A stretch of DNA of 64,000 bases from DATCJU01 sp036562635. Lineage in GTDB: Bacteria > Actinomycetota > Actinomycetes > Mycobacteriales > Pseudonocardiaceae. Shown here one piece after another: positions 1 to 7,802 of the stretch. The stretch's first letter is position 1, and every line of letters starts with the position of its first letter. A program made the position numbers and the translations under genes. Location of the stretch: contig DATCJU010000099.1 of NCBI GenBank assembly GCA_036562635.1, forward strand, positions 13,728-77,727. Reading direction: 5' to 3'. The notes under the pieces were generated by a model. That model did not search any database. It worked only from the letters and a program-made list of their open reading frames with translations, and was not told the origin of the DNA.

Positions 1-651
1 TTCGTCGCAGCCCTGGCCGAGAAGGTGTCCCCGCGGACCGGCTGGGTGTTGCCCGAGCGAACCCGCCCCCGGGTCCCACCGTTGGACGCGGGTGGACCGC
101 TGCTGCCCGAGCAGCTCTTCGCCGTGCTCGCGGAGCGGTTGCCCGCCGACACCGTGGTGGTGGAGGAGAGTCCGTCGAGTCGGTCGATGCTGCACGCCCT
201 GCTGCCGGCGCGTTCCCCGCTGGGATTCCTCTCCGCGGCCAACGGCGGTCTCGGGTTCGCCATGCCCGCGGCGACGGGAGTGCGGATGGCCGCGCCGCGG
301 CGACCGGTGGTGTGCATCGTGGGCGACGGTTCGTCGCTGTACTCGGTGCAGACGCTGTGGAGCGCCGCCCGCTACGGCGCCGGAGTGCTGTTCGTGGTGC
401 TGGCCAACGGTGGTTACGCCATCCTCGACCGACTGGTCGAGATGCACGGCAACGGTGGGGCCAAGGCGCCGTGGCCGCACTTCGACCAGGTGGACGTGGC
501 CACGATCGCCGCCGGCTTCGGCTGCCGGGTGCGCCGGGTGAGCGAGGGCGGACAGCTGCTGCAGGTCCTGGACGAGGTCCTGCCCGGGCTCGCCGAGCGC
601 ACCGAGCCGTTGGTCCTGGTCGTGGACGTGTCCCCCGGAACCACGTACTGA
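1..651 (+). CDS. Thiamine-diphosphate-dependent decarboxylase, C-terminal part (benzoylformate decarboxylase-like)
   Basis: The open frame runs in from the left edge, so only the C-terminal 216 residues are present. A GDGSS motif followed about 23 residues later by LANGG is the GDG...N thiamine-diphosphate/Mg binding motif of the pyruvate-decarboxylase superfamily. The stretch around VEESPSSRSMLHALLP and ANGGLGFAMPAATGV resembles benzoylformate decarboxylases, which convert phenylglyoxylate to benzaldehyde and CO2. Other 2-oxoacid decarboxylases or acetolactate-synthase-like enzymes share this architecture, so the substrate is inferred only. The next gene lies more than 230 bases downstream and looks unrelated. 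Confidence 0.75.
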   Translation, partial: FVAALAEKVSPRTGWVLPERTRPRVPPLDAGGPLLPEQLFAVLAERLPADTVVVEESPSSRSMLHALLPARSPLGFLSAANGGLGFAMPAATGVRMAAPRRPVVCIVGDGSSLYSVQTLWSAARYGAGVLFVVLANGGYAILDRLVEMHGNGGAKAPWPHFDQVDVATIAAGFGCRVRRVSEGGQLLQVLDEVLPGLAERTEPLVLVVDVSPGTTY

Positions 652-803
652 CTGTTCACCCACTCGGGTCCCCGGATGGGGGAACTGCTGTCCCATCGGG
701 ACGCGAGAGGTGAGTATGGGGGAAGGAAGGAGGAACCCACTTCCCGTACGTCACCCGCCCGGATTCCTCCCGTCGCAGCACGCGGCGGCCCGGCGATGAC
801 GGC

Positions 804-830
804 TAGGGTCTATGTGAACATTCTTCACAT
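804..830 (+). promoter_or_regulatory. Candidate promoter with overlapping palindromic operator
   Basis: A TAGGGT -10-like box at 804-809 is followed at once by the inverted repeat ATGTGAA-cattc-TTCACAT (812-830). The perfect 7-base arms sit where the transcription start should be, which suits a repressor site. No clear -35 box is visible. The next gene downstream is the ligase starting at 888. The rest of 652-887 shows no gene. Confidence 0.45.
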
Positions 831-887
831 CCGTATAGCCGCCCCTCCGCCTCGGACCGGAGCGGCCGCTGCATGGGAGGCATTCCC

Positions 888-2126
888 ATGACCAAGGTGC
901 ACTCCGGGGCCGGTGCCCCATCGGACCTGCCTGCCGAGCTCCCGGCGAGCATCACTCCCTCGACCGATCCGGCCGAGATCGCGGTGCAACTCACCGTCGG
1001 AGTCGAGGAGGAGTTCCTCCTCGTGGACGGACGAAGTCGACGCCCCGCCGCGGCCGCGCCCCAGGTCCTGGCCTCCGCCACCCACATCGAACCCGAACTG
1101 CAACATGAGATCACGCGTTTCCAGGTGGAACTGACCACCCCGGTGTGCCGCAGCGCCACCGAGCTGCACACCCGACTGCGTCCCCTGCGGGCCGACCTGG
1201 CACGGGTCGCCCGCCAGCACGGCCTGCGGCTGCTCCCCAGCGGGACACCGCAACTCGGCCCGGTCACACCTCCACCGCTGGCCGACGTGGCCCGCTACCA
1301 CCAGATCGCCCGGAAGTACGGCGGACTGGTGGACACGCACAGCATCTGCGGCTGCCACGTGCACGTGGGCATTCCCGACCGGGACCTGGCGGTACAGGTC
1401 AGCAACCACCTGCGCCCCTGGTTGCCCCTCCTGCTGGCGTTGTCGGCCAACTCCCCGTTCTGGGACCAGCGCGACACCCAGCACGCCAGCTGGCGGTCGG
1501 TGATCTGGTCACGCTGGCCCTCGGCCGGACCTCCCCCGCTGTTCGAGTCCGCAGGCCACTACGACCACACCGTGCAGATGCTGCTGGACACCGGCACCAT
1601 CCTGGACCGGGGGATGGTCTACTGGGACATCCGCCTCTCGCAGCACCATCCCACCCTGGAGGTGCGAGTGGGCGACGTGACCCCCACCAGCGGGGAGACC
1701 GCCCTGCTCGCCGGGGTGATCCGGGCCCTGACCGCGGTCGCCCTCGCCGAGGTGTACGCCGGCCGACCCGCCCCGCCGCTCCCGCACCACGACCTGCGCG
1801 CACACCTGTGGCGGGCGGCGCACGACGGGCTGTCCGGCTACTGCCTGCACCCCCGCACCGGCCGACTCGCCCCGGCCTGGCAGGTGACGCAGTACCTGGT
1901 CCAGCACACGCGACGGGCTCTCGCGGCGGGCGGGGACCTGCCACTGGTCCGGCGGACTCTGGCCGCCCTGTCCGCCGCCGGGTGCGGCGCAGACCGCCAA
2001 CGTCGGGCGTTCGCCCGGCGAGGCCGGTTGACCGACGTGGTGGACGCAATCACCGCCGAGGCGGTCGCGGACGGGCCCCTGCCGATCCCGCGCCAGAGCG
2101 ACCGAGGCCGGCTCGCAGGCAGCTGA
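888..2126 (+). CDS. Glutamate-cysteine ligase family 2 (YbdK/EgtA-like) carboxylate-amine ligase
   Basis: A 412-residue member of the GCS2 family, ATP-dependent carboxylate-amine ligases that join an amino acid gamma-carboxylate to an amine. GVEEEFLLVD near the N-terminus is the ATP/metal motif. CGCHVHVGI and YWDIRLSQHHPTLEVRVGD are further family signatures. The ATG at 888 is preferred to the one at 873 because GGGAGG (875-880) lies 7 bases before it. Actinomycetes make mycothiol rather than glutathione, so relatives serve ergothioneine synthesis (EgtA) or have unknown substrates. No egt gene is adjacent, so the exact product is open. A perfect hairpin separates it from the convergent gene downstream. 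Confidence 0.8.
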   Translation: MTKVHSGAGAPSDLPAELPASITPSTDPAEIAVQLTVGVEEEFLLVDGRSRRPAAAAPQVLASATHIEPELQHEITRFQVELTTPVCRSATELHTRLRPLRADLARVARQHGLRLLPSGTPQLGPVTPPPLADVARYHQIARKYGGLVDTHSICGCHVHVGIPDRDLAVQVSNHLRPWLPLLLALSANSPFWDQRDTQHASWRSVIWSRWPSAGPPPLFESAGHYDHTVQMLLDTGTILDRGMVYWDIRLSQHHPTLEVRVGDVTPTSGETALLAGVIRALTAVALAEVYAGRPAPPLPHHDLRAHLWRAAHDGLSGYCLHPRTGRLAPAWQVTQYLVQHTRRALAAGGDLPLVRRTLAALSAAGCGADRQRRAFARRGRLTDVVDAITAEAVADGPLPIPRQSDRGRLAGS

Positions 2127-2127
2127 C

Positions 2128-2167
2128 CGGGCCCGGCCGGACCCGCGGTGGGATCCGGCCGGGCCCG
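2128..2167. terminator. Bidirectional hairpin between convergent genes
   Basis: Arms 2128-2141 and 2154-2167 form a perfect 14-base-pair GC-rich stem with a 12-base loop. It begins 2 bases after the ligase stop codon and ends 6 bases before the end of the opposing gene. There is no T-tract, as is usual in actinomycetes. Confidence 0.75.
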
Positions 2168-2172
2168 TGGAC

Positions 2173-4596
2173 TCAGCTCACACGCACCACGTACACCGAG
2201 AGTCCCGCCGCCGCGGCGACCGCGCTCCGGTTGCCCGGCAGGTCCAGCAGGGCCGCGTCGTAGACCACGTCCCGGGTCGGGACATGGTCCAGCGGGGTGC
2301 CGTCCAGACCGAGCACGTGCGCCCCGGCCCGGATCCGGGACACCGCGTACTCACCCACCACCAGCCGAGCGTGCCGCCCCGTCCCGGTGACGACGAGCGG
2401 ACCCGCCCCCCTGTTGTCCAGCGGATCGGTGGCGGTCACCAGGGTGGTGCTCCACACCTCGGTCCCGTCCGCACCGTCCAGGGCTCGCACCACGCCGGTG
2501 TCGAAGGAGACACCCACCTCCGCGACACCGTCCCCGGTCAGGTCGGGCAGCAGGGTGCCGAACCGGGACGTCCCGTCCCGTCCGCCCTCGGAGGGGTACT
2601 CGGACTGCCAGCGCACCGTTCCCTCGGACCCGGTGCGCACGGTCACGTGGCCCCCGTCCCGGTACGGCCCCCCGGAGACCACCGTCCCCGGGGTGGCCAC
2701 GACCCAGGCGGCGTGGTCGGCGACCTGGTGCAGCCAGCGCAGTGCACCGTCGTGGTCGAGCAACGCGACGTGCGGAGGCCGGAACAGGTTCCACTCGCCG
2801 TAGGCGACCTCGTCGAGCCCGTCACCGTCCACGTCCCCGGCGGCCACCACCGCCTTCTCGCAGTCGGCCGTGGGCGTACGCCACAACTCGGCGCCGGTGT
2901 CGGCGTCCAGGGCCACCACCTCGCAGAACGGCTCGGTCGGCACCACACCGACCAGGTCCGTCCCACCGTCCCGGCTCAGCCGCGCCGGGGTGAGCCCGCG
3001 CACCGGCAGGGGGACGTCCCGACGCCAGCGCAGGGTGCCGTCCGGGCCGTAGGCGACCAGGACGTCGTAGCTGTCGACGTGCTCCGCCGCAGCCACCACC
3101 ACGGGAGTGCCGTCCCGGGCCGCGGCCACCGCCAGTCCGGCGGCCACCCCGTGTTCGGCGTCCGGGATCACCTGACGGTGCCAACGCTGCTCACCCGTGG
3201 TGTCCGCAGCGGAGAGCAGTCCGTTCTCGTCCAACGCCACCAGTTCCTGACCGGGCCGGCCGTCCAGGTCGACAGCCCGCACCCACTTCAGGAAGAAACC
3301 ACCGCGCCAGGTGCCCACGGTGTTCCCCGTGGGTCCGTCGAGTATCCGCAGCAGGCCGTCCGTCGTGCCGGCGGCGAGCAGAGTCCGTGAGCCGGAACGC
3401 ACCGGGGCCAGATCGAGCACCCCGGCTCCGGTGTCCACCGACCAGCGTGTGGTACCGCGGTGGGGGTCGACCACCCGCAGCCCGCCGTACCGCTGGTCCT
3501 GTGGCTGGCTCTGGGTGGCCACCAGCTCGTCGGCGCCGTCGCCGTCCAGGTCGGCGAGCTCCAGCCGGGAGACCTGGTCCGCCGCCTCCACCGTCCACCG
3601 GCGGGCGCCGTCCGGCCCCAACGCCACGATCTCGGGGTACACCCCCGCCCCCGCGTACACCTCCGGACGGCCGTCCCGATCGGCGTCCCCGACCGTCAGG
3701 GCGCGGATCGCACCCTGACCGACCACGGTCCGCCACAGCAGCCTCCCGGTGGCTCCGTCGAGGGCGGACACCCCACCCTCGACGTCACCCACCAGCACCT
3801 CGTCCCGGCCGTCCCCGGTGAGGTCGGCGGCGGCGACCGACCCGGCGGGCACCGGTGGCCGCACCGCCCACAGCAGCGTGCCGTCACCGCGGTAGGCGAA
3901 CACCTCCTCGGCCCGGGGCGGGTCCTGACCGATGGCCCGCACGGGCTCGACGACCATCACCACGTCGCGGCCACCCTGGCCGTCGAGCTGGGCGCCGACC
4001 GTCCAGTACGGGGCCCGGGGCAGCTGCGGGGTCCAGAGCTGTTCCCCGGTGCGACCGGAGAGCACGGCGGCCACACCGGACAGGGCGAGGTCGGGCACCG
4101 CGTCGTCGTCCGCGTCCAGCAGGGCGAACCCGTTGATCGGCACCCTGCCCCACTCGTTCCGCAGCACGCGGTGCCACAGCACCGTGCCCCGTCGGCCGTC
4201 CAGCAGGTACACGTCACCGTCGACGGTGGTGACGAGCAGCTCGGGGTGCCGGTCACCGCGGGCCTGCACCAGCTCCACACCGGTGGCCCAGTCGTTGTCC
4301 CCGCCACGGCGCAGCTCCGGTTCGTCGGTCCAGTGGAACGTCCACAACGGTCGGCTGCCGAGCGGGTCCCGCCCGTCGAGCACCGCGATGCCCCGGCCGG
4401 CGTGGACGATCTCCTCGCCCGGTCTGCCGTCCAGGTCTCCCGCCCGGACCACGTAGCCCTCGCCGTGGCCCTCGTGCACCCCGACCAGACGGGGTGCGGG
4501 ACCGGGCCCGTGCGGCCCCGCCTCGGCGGGCGGGGCGAGTAGTGCCCCACCGATCAGCAGTGCCACGGCCGCCGCGGCCGTGCGTCGTGTTCCCAT
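2173..4596 (-). CDS. Secreted FG-GAP/PQQ-type beta-propeller protein
   Basis: About 807 residues. The ATG at 4596 is chosen because GGAGGAA lies a few bases upstream and it starts a clean signal peptide (MGTRR, an Ala/Leu-rich core, then AEA before the mature chain). The body alternates about 13 G-x-x-x-W blade motifs (such as GTVLWHRVL, TGRLLWRTVV, GTEVWSTTL) with calcium-binding Asp loops (DLDGDGADELV, DVDGDGLDEVA, DLTGDGRDEVL). That implies one or two extracellular beta-propellers built from PQQ-like blades with integrin-type FG-GAP loops. No catalytic residue was recognised. A role in adhesion, binding or cell-surface scaffolding is inference. A regulator is transcribed divergently from the shared 180-base upstream region. 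Confidence 0.8.
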   Translation of the reverse strand: MGTRRTAAAAVALLIGGALLAPPAEAGPHGPGPAPRLVGVHEGHGEGYVVRAGDLDGRPGEEIVHAGRGIAVLDGRDPLGSRPLWTFHWTDEPELRRGGDNDWATGVELVQARGDRHPELLVTTVDGDVYLLDGRRGTVLWHRVLRNEWGRVPINGFALLDADDDAVPDLALSGVAAVLSGRTGEQLWTPQLPRAPYWTVGAQLDGQGGRDVVMVVEPVRAIGQDPPRAEEVFAYRGDGTLLWAVRPPVPAGSVAAADLTGDGRDEVLVGDVEGGVSALDGATGRLLWRTVVGQGAIRALTVGDADRDGRPEVYAGAGVYPEIVALGPDGARRWTVEAADQVSRLELADLDGDGADELVATQSQPQDQRYGGLRVVDPHRGTTRWSVDTGAGVLDLAPVRSGSRTLLAAGTTDGLLRILDGPTGNTVGTWRGGFFLKWVRAVDLDGRPGQELVALDENGLLSAADTTGEQRWHRQVIPDAEHGVAAGLAVAAARDGTPVVVAAAEHVDSYDVLVAYGPDGTLRWRRDVPLPVRGLTPARLSRDGGTDLVGVVPTEPFCEVVALDADTGAELWRTPTADCEKAVVAAGDVDGDGLDEVAYGEWNLFRPPHVALLDHDGALRWLHQVADHAAWVVATPGTVVSGGPYRDGGHVTVRTGSEGTVRWQSEYPSEGGRDGTSRFGTLLPDLTGDGVAEVGVSFDTGVVRALDGADGTEVWSTTLVTATDPLDNRGAGPLVVTGTGRHARLVVGEYAVSRIRAGAHVLGLDGTPLDHVPTRDVVYDAALLDLPGNRSAVAAAAGLSVYVVRVS

Positions 4597-4776
4597 CCGC
4601 GTTCCTCCGCTCGTTGCGCCGTCCGCCCGGCGTGCCGGCTGCACGGCGTTTCTAACCACCACGCCCCGGCGCCGTGGAGAGTTCACCGGTGGCGGGCTTC
4701 CGCCGTGACCGGATCACGCCACCGCGGACGGCAGGCGATGATCGAGGGAGTGGTGCGCACGGAAGGAGGGTGTTTC

Positions 4777-5736
4777 GTGCTGGAAGCGGTCGGGGTGTCG
4801 CGGGACGAGGAGGCCGTGTACCGCCTGCTGCTCGCACGCCCCGGAGCCGGACCGGACGAACTCGCCCAGACACTGGGCTGCGAGACCGGCTTGGTGCGTA
4901 CCGCACTGGCCCGCCTGGAGACGCTCGGCCTGGCCGGCCGACGGCCGGGGAACCTCGAACGGTGGACCGCGGCACGACCGGACGTGGCGCTGGACGCCCT
5001 GGTCGCCCAGCGCGAGCGGGAACTGAGCCGGGTGCGTCTTGCCGCACAGGCCCTGTTGGCGGAGATGGTCGAGGACGGGGCGCCAGGGCGACTGGTGGAG
5101 GTGATCTCGGGGCGCCAGGCGGTCTCGCAGCGGTTCCACCAGCTCGCCGCCGGTGCCCGAGAGGAACTGCTGGTGCTGGACCGCCCGCCGTACGCCACCT
5201 CGATCCGTGACTCCCCCACCCGGGCGGCACTGCGTCGGGGTGTGACGGTGCGGACGGTCTACGCGCGGGAGTCGCTCGACGAGCCGGAGGGCTGGGTGGC
5301 ACTGCGCGAGCACGTCGCCGCCGGGGAGCTGGCCCGCGTCCTGGCCGACCTGCCGCTCAAGCTCGCGCTCGCCGACCGCCGGTTGGCCATCCTGCCGCTG
5401 ACCCTGCACGCCAACGCGGTGGTCTCCAGCGCGATCCTGGTGCACGCCTCTCCGCTGCTGGACGCCCTGGTCGCCCTGGTGGAGACGCTGTGGCGGATCG
5501 CCATGCCGGTGCCGGACGTGAAGAACGACGGGGTGCCCACCGGCGAGGGTCCCACCGCCGAGGAGCGGGAACTGCTGGCTCTGCTCGCCGCCGGGCTGAA
5601 GGACGAGGCGATCGCCCGACAGTTGGGCATCGGTGTGCGGACCCTACAGCGGAGGCTGGCCCGGCTGATGGAGCGACTGGGGGTGCAGACCCGGTTCCAG
5701 GTCGGGGTGCGCGCCGCACAACGGGGGTGGTTGTGA
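4777..5736 (+). CDS. Transcriptional regulator with TrmB-like N-terminus and LuxR-type C-terminal HTH
   Basis: About 319 residues. The GTG at 4777 has a strong AAGGAGGG site (4763-4770) 6 bases upstream; the frame could start earlier, at 4705 or 4738. Residues 1-60 (SRDEEAVYRLLL...GCETGLVRTALARLETLGL) look like the winged helix of TrmB-type sugar regulators. The last 65 residues (AEERELLALLAAGLKDEAIARQLGI...RLARLMERLG) are a LuxR/GerE DNA-binding domain. Such TrmB-LuxR chimeras are common in actinomycetes and usually uncharacterised. It may control the divergent beta-propeller gene; that is inferred from position only. Confidence 0.8.
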   Translation: MLEAVGVSRDEEAVYRLLLARPGAGPDELAQTLGCETGLVRTALARLETLGLAGRRPGNLERWTAARPDVALDALVAQRERELSRVRLAAQALLAEMVEDGAPGRLVEVISGRQAVSQRFHQLAAGAREELLVLDRPPYATSIRDSPTRAALRRGVTVRTVYARESLDEPEGWVALREHVAAGELARVLADLPLKLALADRRLAILPLTLHANAVVSSAILVHASPLLDALVALVETLWRIAMPVPDVKNDGVPTGEGPTAEERELLALLAAGLKDEAIARQLGIGVRTLQRRLARLMERLGVQTRFQVGVRAAQRGWL

Positions 5737-5950
5737 ACGCCTCGCGGCAGGACCGTACGGGCGGCGTGGTTGCCGGACACCGTCCGGACCGGGCCCACCG
5801 AGCGGTCGGCACGGTCGACGACGGTCCCGGACCGTGGTACCCCGTCCTCCGGAGCGCCCAGGGCGGAACCGGGCGGCCCGGATCGGTGACACGGCGGCGC
5901 CCGATCCCTGACGTGACAGGCGCCGCCGGCCACGGGCCTGCGAAGGGCAC

Positions 5951-5986
5951 GGCGTGGTGCGGCACCACGGGCCGCCGCACCACGCC
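5951..5986. terminator. Bidirectional hairpin between convergent genes
   Basis: A perfect 13-base-pair stem (arms 5951-5963 and 5974-5986, 10-base loop) lies between the regulator and the monooxygenase, whose stop is 28 bases away. The rest of this 277-base gap (5737-6013) holds no gene. Confidence 0.7.
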
Positions 5987-6013
5987 TCGCCCCCCCGAGG
6001 CCGGCTCGTCGGG

Positions 6014-7540
6014 CTAGCGCTCTCCCGCCATGACCTCCGCCCGGTCCCGCTCCGCCGGGGCCGGGGGCCGCACCAGCAGGTCGAAGTCCTCGGGCCGGAA
6101 GCGCCGGGTGCGCTGCCAGTAGGTGAAGGTGAAACCGGGCCACAGGGTCCGGTTCACCCCGTCGGCGTCCAGGTACCAGCTCTGGCAGCCCGAGGACCAC
6201 ACGGCGTCACGCAGCTTGTGCTGGATGGCCTGGTTGAACGCACGCTGCACCGCGTGACGCACACCGATGCGGGTGGCGCCGCGCTCCCGCATCAGACGCA
6301 GGCACTGCAGGATGTAGTCCACCTGCGCCTCGATCATGAAGACGATCGAGTTGTGCCCCAGGCCACTGTTCGGGCCGACCAGCATGAAGAAGTTGGGGAA
6401 GCCGGCGATGACGGTCCCGAGGTGGGCCTGCATGCCCTCCCGACGCCACAGCTCGTTCAGCTCGACCCCGTCCTCGCCGACGATGCGCACCGAGCTGGTG
6501 TCACCGACCTTGAAGCCGGTTCCGTAGATGATCGCGTCGACCTCGCGCTCCACTCCGTCCCGGGTCACCACCGAGTGCTCCCGCACCTCCCGGATCCCGG
6601 TGGTCACCAGCTCGACGTTGTCGCGGGTCAGGGCCGGGTAGTAGTCGTTGGAGATCAGGACCCGCTTGCACCCCATGGTGTAGGTCGGGGTGACCGCCTT
6701 GCGGAGCTCCGGGTCGGGGATCTGCCGCTCGATGTGGCGACGGGCCATCCGCTCGGCGGCACGCATCAGCTTCGGGGTGACCGCGAAACCCAGTACCCGC
6801 GTCTCCAGCTGCCAGTAGATGGCGCTGCGGAACAGCCGCTGCAGGATGGGGAACCTGCGGTACAGCCGCTGTTCGACCGGCCCGATCGTCCGGTCCGGCT
6901 TGGGCAGGATCCACGGCGGGGTGCGCTGGAACAGGTGCAGCTGGGCGACCTGTGGGGCGATCCGTGGAACGAACTGCACCGCACTGGCCCCGGTGCCGAT
7001 GACCGCGACCCGCTTGCCGGTCAGGTCGTAGTCGTGGTTCCACCGGGCCGAGTGGAACGAGACACCCTGGAAACGCTCGATCCCGGGGATGTCCGGGTAG
7101 GCGGGCACGTGCAGCGGCCCCAGCCCGGCCACCACCACCCGGGCGGTCACGGTGTGCCCGTCGCGGGTGCTCACCCGCCAGGTGTCGGTGGACTCGTCGA
7201 ACTCGGCCGCGACGACCTCGGAGTGGAACCGGATGTGCGGACGGACCCCGTACTTGTCGGCGCAGTGCCGCAGGTAGTCGTGGATCTCCGGCTGCTCGGC
7301 GAACATCCGCGACCACGAGGGATTGAGTTCGAAGGAGAAGGAGTACAGGTGCGACTGCACGTCGCAGGCGCACCCGGGGTAGGTGTTCTCCCGCCAGGTA
7401 CCACCGACGTCGCCAGCCTTCTCCAGCACCACGAAGTCGTGCACACCGGCCCGCTTGAGTCCGATCGCCATGCCGAGCCCGGCGAATCCACTGCCGATGA
7501 TCACGACCTGGACGTTCGACCGCTCCGCCGTACCGCCCAT
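6014..7540 (-). CDS. Flavin-containing (Baeyer-Villiger type) monooxygenase
   Basis: 508 residues. The N-terminal GSGFAGLGMA is the FAD-binding GxGxxG and the central GTGASA the NADPH-binding one. Between them FQGVSFHSARW fits the Baeyer-Villiger fingerprint FxGxxxHxxxW, followed by Asn instead of the usual Pro/Asp. The family inserts oxygen next to ketones or oxygenates heteroatoms; substrates here are probably steroid-like or aliphatic ketones, which cannot be read from sequence. GGGAGG lies just upstream of the ATG. It is divergent from an FAD dehydrogenase, and the shared region carries palindromic operators, which suggests a co-regulated catabolic pair. Confidence 0.88.
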   Translation of the reverse strand: MGGTAERSNVQVVIIGSGFAGLGMAIGLKRAGVHDFVVLEKAGDVGGTWRENTYPGCACDVQSHLYSFSFELNPSWSRMFAEQPEIHDYLRHCADKYGVRPHIRFHSEVVAAEFDESTDTWRVSTRDGHTVTARVVVAGLGPLHVPAYPDIPGIERFQGVSFHSARWNHDYDLTGKRVAVIGTGASAVQFVPRIAPQVAQLHLFQRTPPWILPKPDRTIGPVEQRLYRRFPILQRLFRSAIYWQLETRVLGFAVTPKLMRAAERMARRHIERQIPDPELRKAVTPTYTMGCKRVLISNDYYPALTRDNVELVTTGIREVREHSVVTRDGVEREVDAIIYGTGFKVGDTSSVRIVGEDGVELNELWRREGMQAHLGTVIAGFPNFFMLVGPNSGLGHNSIVFMIEAQVDYILQCLRLMRERGATRIGVRHAVQRAFNQAIQHKLRDAVWSSGCQSWYLDADGVNRTLWPGFTFTYWQRTRRFRPEDFDLLVRPPAPAERDRAEVMAGER

Positions 7541-7601
7541 TCCGCCTCCCGTGTCACGTCGACCGGGGGTTCCCGGTCGCCGGCCGGTTACACCCCACTA
7601 C

Positions 7602-7620
7602 GTGTTACCGACGGTAACAC
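7602..7620. promoter_or_regulatory. 19-bp palindromic operator GTGTTACC-gac-GGTAACAC
   Basis: Perfect 8-base arms with a 3-base centre lie in the divergent region between the monooxygenase and FAD dehydrogenase genes, 62 bases before the monooxygenase start. Size and symmetry fit a TetR-family dimer site. No regulator gene lies next to it. Confidence 0.65.
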
Positions 7621-7652
7621 CTTCCCTGTCGATCGAGTCAAGCGCCCCCTGC

Positions 7653-7666
7653 GTGACCCAGGTCAC
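7653..7666. promoter_or_regulatory. Second palindrome GTGACC-ca-GGTCAC
   Basis: Perfect 6-base arms with a 2-base centre, 33 bases beyond the 7602 operator, followed at 7671 by another GTGACC half-site. It may be a site for a second regulator, or chance in GC-rich DNA. Confidence 0.35.
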
Positions 7667-7802
7667 CCACGTGACCGGCAGGATGGTCGGGACATACTCC
7701 GCGGGACAGCCGGGTGCACACGTGACGGACACCGACGCGTCGGACATGATCAGGGGACACTCCTCGCCGCACCGGCGACCGCAGCAGCAGGGAGGGACCG
7801 AG

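Noticed and set aside
812..830. Canonical CRP/Crp-Fnr site
   Set aside because: TGTGA and TCACA are 7 bases apart, not 6, so I list it as an unassigned palindrome.
2167..4542. Several long plus-strand frames opposite the beta-propeller gene
   Set aside because: The minus-strand product has a signal peptide and regular repeats; the plus frames are shadows of those repeats.
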